Source: Clarkia xantiana subsp. parviflora (lineage: Eukaryota > Streptophyta > Magnoliopsida > Myrtales > Onagraceae). From it: a stretch of 64,000 nt of DNA. This document shows positions 57,344 to 64,000 of the stretch, piece by piece (the stretch's first letter is position 1; every line of letters starts with the position of its first letter). Both the position numbers and the translations under genes were made by a program. The stretch is taken from contig JAPTYO010000009.1 in assembly GCA_036873135.1 (NCBI GenBank), positions 30,339,756 through 30,403,755 on the forward strand. Reading direction: 5' to 3'. A model generated the notes under the pieces. That model did no database searches, was not told the DNA's origin, and saw only the letters and a program-made list of their open reading frames with translations.

Positions 57344-58655
57344 GCTCACACTCGCCGGAATGGGAGGGTGCCTGTTAATATATTATCGACCAACACATCA
57401 ACATTCGTTCAATGATCCAATCCAGTTTCTGTGTTGTTCATACGAGGTTTTCCGTGCGACCGGCATACACAACGGACATCTTGCTACTCATCGGTTAAGA
57501 GTGTTGTAGCGTCCACGAAACGTTGATTCCCTAATATGAAACATGTTACTTCTTTGTGCCGCAATGTACCCCTAGTCAACTGTTATTCTCCAATTGCCTA
57601 GTTTCCTCCCCAAATGAATAATTCTCCAAGGCATCCGTACAAGTATTCACATTTCACAACCTTCAACTAATATACGGTTGGTTGCCACCTAGTGAATACA
57701 AGACTCTAGAATGACAGATGTGCATGACCATCCCCATAGTTCATATCCTTAGTCAAACTCAGCCGGTACCCAAAACGTGGTCACTTGGCATTTTTGTTCG
57801 GCGCTACGCTCGTATGCCTGGGAGCAACATTGAGCCCAACCTTGGATATGAGTTCCGATTGATAAGGTTACTTCGGGTGCTTCTTCATTCAACACCCAAT
57901 ATTAGTCACACGCTCAAGGTGAAGAAGTTTGTGTCCTTCAGTATCTCGGAAGATTTCGTCTAACACAACCGAGCCTGACCCCGTGGTCTAACATGGCACG
58001 CGCAGTATGAAGTGCGTGTCGATAACATAAACTGAATTTATTTTATATCAGGAATGGGAACTTCATATGCCATCGTAGATTCTCATCTAGCCCATAATGT
58101 GGTACTAGACGAACAAAGTTCGTCACGGCGATTTGCAAAATTTTGATCAAGCCGTGTTACCCCAAAACCAAATGATCGTTTTGCATAACCAGGTTTCTCT
58201 TTCGAAACACCATGGTTCTTAGCCGGTCTTGATATAGCTGAGGAATCCTTTCTATCAAGACGACCGTGCCCGTGTTACATGGCAGGGTCCACATTCGACA
58301 TATTTTATTAGGAGGTTTTACACTCCAACGACTAGTTTATAGACCGTCCATCTGATGTAATAATGTCATTATGACGTCGTAAATATCATAAACTTAAATA
58401 GAAATTCTTTTATTCAAATATTACTTCAAATTCAAAAAAATTTACTTTCACAATTCAAGCCTTCTAAATCCTACGCAATCCAAGCAGTTTTACGTGCTTT
58501 TCGAAAACATCAATGCGTAAGGGTTCAGTTAATGGATCCGAAATCATATCCTCTAAAGGCATGAATTCAACTGTGATCAGCTTGTCCTCTACCACACTCT
58601 TCGCATAGTTATATTTTATTTCAATTTGTTTTGTCCTACTATGGTACTAGGATTC
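57344..58655 (-). other. Long 3' non-coding region of copia F
   Basis: Homologous to 50669-51776 over about 1.1 kb. No open frame of note. Confidence 0.55.
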
Positions 58656-59372
58656 TTAACTGCCCCTTATCGCTGCTTTACTGTCAGAGTAAATGCACAA
58701 AGGCTTACTCCCGTCCTCGACATCAAGCAGGGCAGTCATCAATCTCCTTAGCCAGACCGACTCCTGTGCATTCTTAGAGAGGGAGCTACGAATTCGGATT
58801 CCATAGTGGACAACGCGATACAAGATTGCTTCTTGCTCATCCATGAGACGACGACATTAGTAAGGAGAAATATTCATCCTGAGCGGGACTTACGATCATC
58901 TAGATCACCATCGTGGTCAGCGTCAATATATCCTATCAATTATAGCTTACTTCCCTCATAGTACAGTCCGTAGTCTCTCGTACCTATCAAATATCTATAA
59001 TTCGTTGGACGGCTTAAATGTTGACAACCAGGGTCCGATTGGAAACCCGCTACAAAACCCACAGCGTAACAGATATTCGGACGAGTGCATTGCATACATT
59101 AGCTTTCCTACCATATTGAGGTACTCTGCACTTTTCATCTGTTCACGTTCTGCCAGGTTCTTTGGGCCATCACACTTTGACAACGCACACCCATATACAA
59201 CCGGTGTCTCCACGGGTTTCGCATCATAGAGATTGAAACTTCTCAACAACTTATTTATATAGACTTCCTGAGAAAGACATAATCTCCGAGCACCACGATC
59301 TCTAGCAATCTTAATGCCTAGGATGTAAGTGGCCTCGCCCATGTCTTTCATCTCAAATACAGATTCTAACAA
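58656..59372 (-). pseudogene. Copia F RT and RNase H remnants
   Basis: RT piece: SVFEMKDMGEATYILGIKIA, YINKLLRSFNLYDAKPVETP and LSKCDGPKNLAEREQMKSAE. The YVDD segment is deleted just upstream. RNase H piece (58844-58656): LWMDEQEAI-like start and CIYSDSKAAIRGS. Several stops and frame changes. Confidence 0.75.
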
Positions 59373-59830
59373 GGACTTTCAAAATTGGCTTTCATAGAAG
59401 TGATCTATTCCTCCATTGTTTTCCTTCATTCCTTTGCTTGCGGACCTCCCAAAGCTTGTTTTACTGTTACCGGTTCATCACCGAAGTCATGTTGAATAAT
59501 TCACATTTCTCGATGGGATACTTCTTAGGAGAAGTTCTCTGCCTTTGACTACATCTAGGCTCATTATTCTCATCTTGAATTACGCTCCACTAGGAACAAT
59601 GCTCCCACTAGGAACTAGGCCGTTACTGGAACCTTCTCCTACAAATTTTCCTGGACGACCTATTAGTTTCGGCTTTCTATCTTCGAAATGAATTCCACGG
59701 TCACTTGGACCAGGAACCAAGTTGGTTGTCTCATTCTCATTGTGATTCATTCTCACTGTGATGCTTATTGGAGGAATTTTTGTTCTTGACATATATATGG
59801 TTGCTTCATAAAAAAAATGATTCCAGAAAC

Positions 59831-60105
59831 AACACGAAGAGGATGTTAATTGAATAATTGGCAGGAACATATATTTTTACAATGTGAACATATTCTAACG
59901 ATGAACAAGCTCAATGTTGACCAAGAATTTATTCGAGGTTGGTTCATTATCGATTTAACAGTAACTTTTGATTTCATTTGCAGTTACTTATGTTTGAATG
60001 TTTTTCTATTATATATGAAAAAATATACTTTATTATATTTAATATTAGATACATGAAGACTCCTATGTTGTTGTGCACCTCAAATACCATGTATGTTATT
60101 ACATG
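59831..60105. other. Unassigned DNA
   Basis: A short plus-strand frame (59850-60056) is not recognisable. The region flanks the TRIM insertion. Confidence 0.3.
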
Positions 60106-60110
60106 TCCTA

Positions 60111-60314
60111 TATAGAAGAATGAGAATTGTATTATTGATTTTGTTTAGGGTTGAGTACATGTACCTATATATATAGATACAAGACTATATCTATAGCAAT
60201 ATAATAAGAAACATAATCTGATAATATACTAAGAATATATCTATTCCTAATCTATATATATTTATCTAAATATAATAAGATATATTTATCTATAATATAC
60301 CTTATTCCCTTATA
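60111..60314 (-). repeat. 3' LTR of the TRIM element
   Basis: Plus-strand start TATAGAAGAATGAGAATTG, end TTATTCCCTTATA. Differs from the other LTR at about six positions. Confidence 0.85.
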
Positions 60315-60404
60315 TGCCCCCGCAAGACGGACGTTCTGACAAGAATGCCGATCTTGATACGAAGAATATTAATGAATGCCCCAATAGTCTAGTCTTCATC
60401 GAAG

Positions 60405-60555
60405 GATGCCCGAAGAGGTCCAATCGGCAACGGCGAAAGCCCGGAGATGTCCAGTCGGCACGGCGGTAGCCCGGAAATATCCATCCAGTCGGCACGGCGG
60501 TAGCCCGGAGGTCCAGTCGGCAATGGCGGAGACCCGGAGAAGTCCAGTCGGTCAG
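60405..60555. repeat. About 30 bp tandem repeats in the TRIM interior
   Basis: Units of the type GGAGGTCCAGTCGGCAACGG followed by CGGWAGCCC occur about five times. Elsewhere in the interior the word CTCGTTGGAG occurs four times (about 60619, 60732, 60812, 61009). Confidence 0.7.
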
Positions 60556-61038
60556 GATGCTGCTGGTCACGATGTTTACGTTGGTGAACAATAAGCAAAC
60601 GACGGAGGTGAATTTGCTCGTTGGAGCAAACCTCTTAATTCCAACAAAAAGGCAGCAAGTCTCAATCAGAAAGCTTGAAGCTAGTCACGGAGCCACGGAA
60701 GAGTCCTCAGGTGTAGCGATCAGATATTTTCGCTCGTTGGAGCTAGTAGGATCGAGGATGCTGGTAGATAGAAATACCGCCATGAGCATGGGCCGATAAA
60801 AAAACTACGCTCGTTGGAGCGGGTACCAAAAGATCGGTGCAGAAATCGTCGATACGGAAGCAGGGATTTATTGTCTTATTAGAAAAGAAAGAAAAAAAAT
60901 TGAAATTAGAACTGGCCAGGGGGCGGCCGGCATGACATCTTCATAGTTGACGGCGGTGCCGACCGCCCCTGGACAGCGGCGATGGTGGGCGGCGGCTTGT
61001 AAGTTGTACTCGTTGGAGTTAGAAAAGCTCTGATACCA

Positions 61039-61241
61039 TATAGAAGAATGAGAATTGTATTATTGATCTTGTTTAGGGTTGAGTACATGTACCTATATAT
61101 ATAGATACAAGACTATATCTATAGCAATATAATAAGAACATAATCTGATAATATACCAAGAATATATCTATTCCTAATCTAGATATATTTATCTAAATAT
61201 AATAAGATATATTTATCTATAATATATCTTATTCACTTATA
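61039..61241 (-). repeat. 5' LTR of the TRIM element
   Basis: Plus-strand start TATAGAAGAATGAGAATTG, end TTATTCACTTATA. The primer-binding site complement is immediately to its left. Confidence 0.85.
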
Positions 61242-61246
61242 TCCTA

Positions 61247-62480
61247 TTCAACAACTGGTTTTCTGATCGATAATCTCTCCTGAGTACATTCAATAGGGTT
61301 TATTCCAACTACTGCTGATATAGTGTTGAGAAGGCTTGAGCCTTGACGTGATATGGATATATTATTCTTTTATTGCCTTTAATATTATGCATATTCATGT
61401 CTAATTTCTTATTATAGGTAACATATTATTCTAACTAAAATATATTTGAGAAAAAAAATAGAACGTGTGTAACGCACATGCGAAAGTAACTAGTAATTAC
61501 TAATTACTTTCGCGCGTGCGTTACACACGTTCTAATACATGCAACTTATTAAGGCTGATGGAAAACAATAATGATCCTACACCAAAGTGTTAACAATGCA
61601 CGGTCTATTAGCACACATAAAAAATCATAGTCTCTCTTTATTATATTTCATTTTCGAGTGCGCTTTAGATATCCTCACATACAACTTTAAGTTTAAATTG
61701 ACAATTAACAATTGATTAGATTATTATTTTATTTTTAATATTCTATAATCTTCCACTTTTTAAAATTTGTATCATTCATCTTATGCATCCCGCATGCCTC
61801 AACCTTTTTAAAATTTACAAGTATCTACTTGTATCATTCTTCATTTTATACACGATGACTCAAATTCATCTCAAAGTAAAGCATAATTTATTTTTATCAT
61901 GGATAGATCTATGCCTCACCCACTTTTTTGCATTTCATTTATAAAGACAACCCAGAGTCCCAGACTACAAAGCAAAGCATCAGAATCTGGCAAAGTAGTA
62001 AAACATGGAATATGCAGAAGAACACATACACGTTCCATATTCTTTCCTCTTAGGCAGCTGCTACTGCTACCGACTTTTGTTTGTACTAAAAAGAATGTGT
62101 TCATAAATCACATGTACAAACACTTTAAGAATACTCAGTACTCAGTAGACTGAAACACACTTGGTGTTGAAAGCACATAACGATATATTATTAGATAGAA
62201 AGGAAACATTTCAAAAATAGGACTTGAACCACCATATAAACACCTCTCTTACTCCTCTCTATAACTATGTCTTCACTATGACCTTAAGGTTTTAGGATAG
62301 TTAGTCAAGTGCTCCGTCTGAACTTTTACATGGTATCAGAGCGCGTAGAATATGACAAACATGAGAGGGAATGTTGAAATATAAAAGTTAAATCACAGAT
62401 TCATTTATCATTTTTAAGATTTTAGGACAGTTAGTCAATTGGTCTGTTTAAACTATTTCAATCATCATCTGATGATATGG
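61247..62480. other. Intergenic DNA with one long hairpin
   Basis: AT-rich with no supported gene. A minus-strand frame at 62104-61916 is short and unrecognised. The notable structure is the inverted repeat at 61464-61538. Confidence 0.35.
61464..61538. repeat. Near-perfect inverted repeat with Helitron-like ends
   Basis: TAGAACGTGTGTAACGCACA and onward to AAAGTAACTAG is followed at once by its near complement ending GCGTTACACACGTTCTA. Each arm holds the GTGTG-TAA-CGCAC hairpin about 12 bases before a CTAG or ATTAG. Confidence 0.7.
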
Positions 62481-63149
62481 AAAAGAACCTATTTGGTGTC
62501 TCAGGTTTACCCCATGTGTCAGTTTGATATTAAAAAAATTTGATAATATTTGGTGTCCCAGTATTTAATTTTGTTGCAATTTGGTGCCTCCGTCAAATTC
62601 TGGGGTTAAATTTAACAGAATTCGGTTCTGTGTGACCAGCACATGACCAAATAAAACTGAAAATGCCCAAATTACCCCCCTAAACCCTAAATCAGGTCAC
62701 TGTACCCGCCCTCATCAGCTGCTCCACTGTTGGAATCTGCCAGAACCCTAAATCCTAAATCGGAAACAACTGGAATCGGTCAAAATCGGACAGAAACTAG
62801 ACTACCGCACCTCGACCTACACAGATGTCGCCGGAGTGGAAGAAGGGCGGTTCAGGGCGGTGGGTGGCCGGAATCGGAGGCGGGTGGCCGGAAATGGAGG
62901 TGGGTGGCCGGAATCGAAGGTAGATGGCCGTAATCGGAGGTCGGTGACCGGAATCGGACGGGTGGCTTTGCAAAAAATAAAAAGTATAAGGGGCAAAATC
63001 GTTTTTCCATCTAACTCTGTCAAATTGAAAATGAACGGTAAACCAAATCACAACAGAGTTGAAACCAAGGACACCAAATATTAATATATTTTTTTGTAGA
63101 TACTAAACTGATACATGAGGTAAACCTGAGACATCAGATAGGTTCTTTT
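62481..63149. mobile_element. Inverted-repeat (MITE-like) element
   Basis: The ends AAAAGAACCTATTTGGTGTC (left) and, on the complement, AAAAGAACCTATCTGATGTC (right) match over about 48 bp, with TCAGGTTTACC following in both. No clear target duplication is visible, so the class is uncertain. Non-coding, 669 bp. Confidence 0.65.
62857..62962 (+). repeat. 20 bp GC-rich minisatellite
   Basis: About five units of GGTGGGTGGCCGGAATCGGA with substitutions, inside the inverted-repeat element. Confidence 0.85.
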
Positions 63150-63454
63150 CCCGGAACGATACGCAAAAGGAGGAAGGAAGGACCATGCATCCACTACCGG
63201 AGCTGCTGAGTCTTGTCTTGCAGTACTAAGCTAGAAGTAGTAGTAGTCATGTTGGCCAACCACCTACTGACTTGAGTCAACTAATTAACTACCCACTATC
63301 TTGCAAAATTTCATTCCTCCTCCTAATTTTCAAATAAAATTGTTACTTTCAAAAGATCAGTTTAGTTGCTATACCATACATAATTGTTCTGGAAACAAAA
63401 CAAACGCAGCCAGCATCACAAATTTCCACACCTGTGTATCTTCCCTTCTACTAA
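63150..63454. other. Intergenic DNA
   Basis: No gene recognised; upstream exons of the GDSL fragment are not visible here. Confidence 0.35.
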
Positions 63455-63622
63455 ACGTGGAGAACTGGGCATGACTATGTGTTCTGGGATGCTTTCCATC
63501 CATCTGATGCTGCAAATCAAGTGCTTGCTAATAAAATGTTCTTCCCTGATTCTCCTTCCTTAGCATTTTGTCCCAATTCCATCTCAGATGAAGAACACTA
63601 TCATAAATGTTACACTCATTAG
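63455..63622 (+). pseudogene. GDSL esterase/lipase 3' exon fragment
   Basis: The 55-codon frame reads YVFWDAFHPSDAANQVLANK followed by MFFPDSPSLAFCPNS and ends at a stop. The WDAFHPS block is GDSL block V, with the catalytic Asp and His of SGNH hydrolases, normally within the last 40-60 residues. The rest of the enzyme (about 300 residues, block I GDS) is not found upstream, so this is an orphan exon, either a pseudogene piece or the last exon of a gene with a long intron broken by insertions. Confidence 0.65.
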
Positions 63623-64000
63623 TGACAGAACGCTAAATGCAGGTAGAGGAGAATACAGCACTGTAATGCAACACCTTGATCATGTGAGGCCTTTATATGA
63701 TAAATAATGAAATGGTTCTCTTCCGATTAAAATTAATAATCATAAAAATCTCAATCACATACTATTCTAATCTAATCATCTATCTAATCTACCAAGAAAC
63801 AAATAAAGCTCAATCTAGAATAAGCCCTACCCTGCTCTTGCTTTTGTACAAAATTGGTCCACCCCCAATCCCAGTTCCATAACAATTTTAAAAAAAAAAA
63901 AAAAAAACAAGTAATCTGTGGAAACATTGACCGCGCTAATGAAGCTTGTGGACTCTATCTAGTCTCAACGACAAGAAAAGGCAACTCCAAACCAGAAAGT
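63623..64000. other. Flanking DNA with an A18 tract
   Basis: An A run at 63890-63907. No gene recognised; possibly the 3' part of a gene continuing beyond the window. Confidence 0.3.

Larger units (their letters stand above)
56756..59830 (-). mobile_element. Copia element F, minus strand, internally deleted
   Basis: Read right to left: integrase/RT linker region (about 59830-59400, matching 35190-35560), a deletion joint near 59376 that removes the middle of RT, the rest of RT (59372-58995), an RNase H remnant (58844-58656), a long non-coding region and the 3' LTR (57343-56756). Same family as copia E but more decayed. Confidence 0.7.
60111..61241 (-). mobile_element. Complete TRIM-type non-autonomous LTR retrotransposon
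   Basis: Two direct repeats of about 204 bp (60111-60314 and 61039-61241, roughly 97 percent alike by eye) flank a 724 bp interior and are bordered by the 5 bp target duplication TCCTA (60106-60110 and 61242-61246). The complement of the primer-binding site, GCTCTGATACCA, at 61027-61038 touches the right LTR, so the element reads on the minus strand. A polypurine tract (GCGGGGGCA on the minus strand) lies beside the left LTR. The LTRs begin and end with TATA instead of TG/CA. No protein is encoded. Confidence 0.88.

Overview
This is nuclear DNA of a flowering plant, most likely a eudicot; I cannot name the species. Two intron-rich plant housekeeping genes are present: a TMEM214/DUF2359-type membrane protein and a class 3 lipase with a serine/alanine-rich tail. 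The rest is dominated by nested plant LTR retrotransposons, MULE and hAT MITE-like elements, Helitron ends, a LINE tail and a scrap of scrambled plastid DNA. I see no prokaryotic features, CRISPR arrays, rRNA genes or convincing tRNA genes.

Layout. 1-7685 is the 3' part of a Ty3/gypsy (Tat-like) element without RT, RNase H or integrase: protease, a second gag-like segment, a tandem-repeat zone, an antisense multi-exon gene and a 3' LTR. About 7990-11745 is a broken copia element whose LTR and leader are inverted relative to its gag. 11746-26081 is a second Tat-like element of the same plan (gag, protease, second gag-like segment, repeat arrays, decayed antisense gene, 3' LTR). A 3.4 kb MULE (19532-22966) sits inside it and contains a hAT element and a mosaic of plastid fragments (ndhF, psbA, rps8, ycf2).

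26082-32216 holds the TMEM214-like gene (ten exons, + strand), whose promoter lies about 360 bp downstream of the gypsy LTR. 32225-34980 contains a hAT MITE, a LINE tail and unassigned DNA. 34980-42512 is a minus-strand copia element, carrying an 820 bp MULE-MITE, that abuts the RT gene of a plus-strand copia element. 43443-46069 is the class 3 lipase gene (five exons, - strand).

46568-59830 is a retrotransposon graveyard: a decayed plus-strand copia cut by a minus-strand copia LTR, a third Tat-like LTR and leader on the minus strand, a MULE fragment, a non-autonomous Helitron, and another minus-strand copia. 60111-61241 is a complete small non-autonomous LTR element (TRIM type) with 5 bp target duplications and non-canonical termini. 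The window closes with an inverted-repeat element and an orphan GDSL-esterase 3' exon.

The best candidate for something under-described is the shared design of the two Tat-like elements: gag, protease, second gag, tandem arrays, then an antisense multi-exon gene, together with arrays of short perfect palindromes in the U3 of all three Tat-like LTRs. All similarity statements come from reading and recalled family features; no database search was run.
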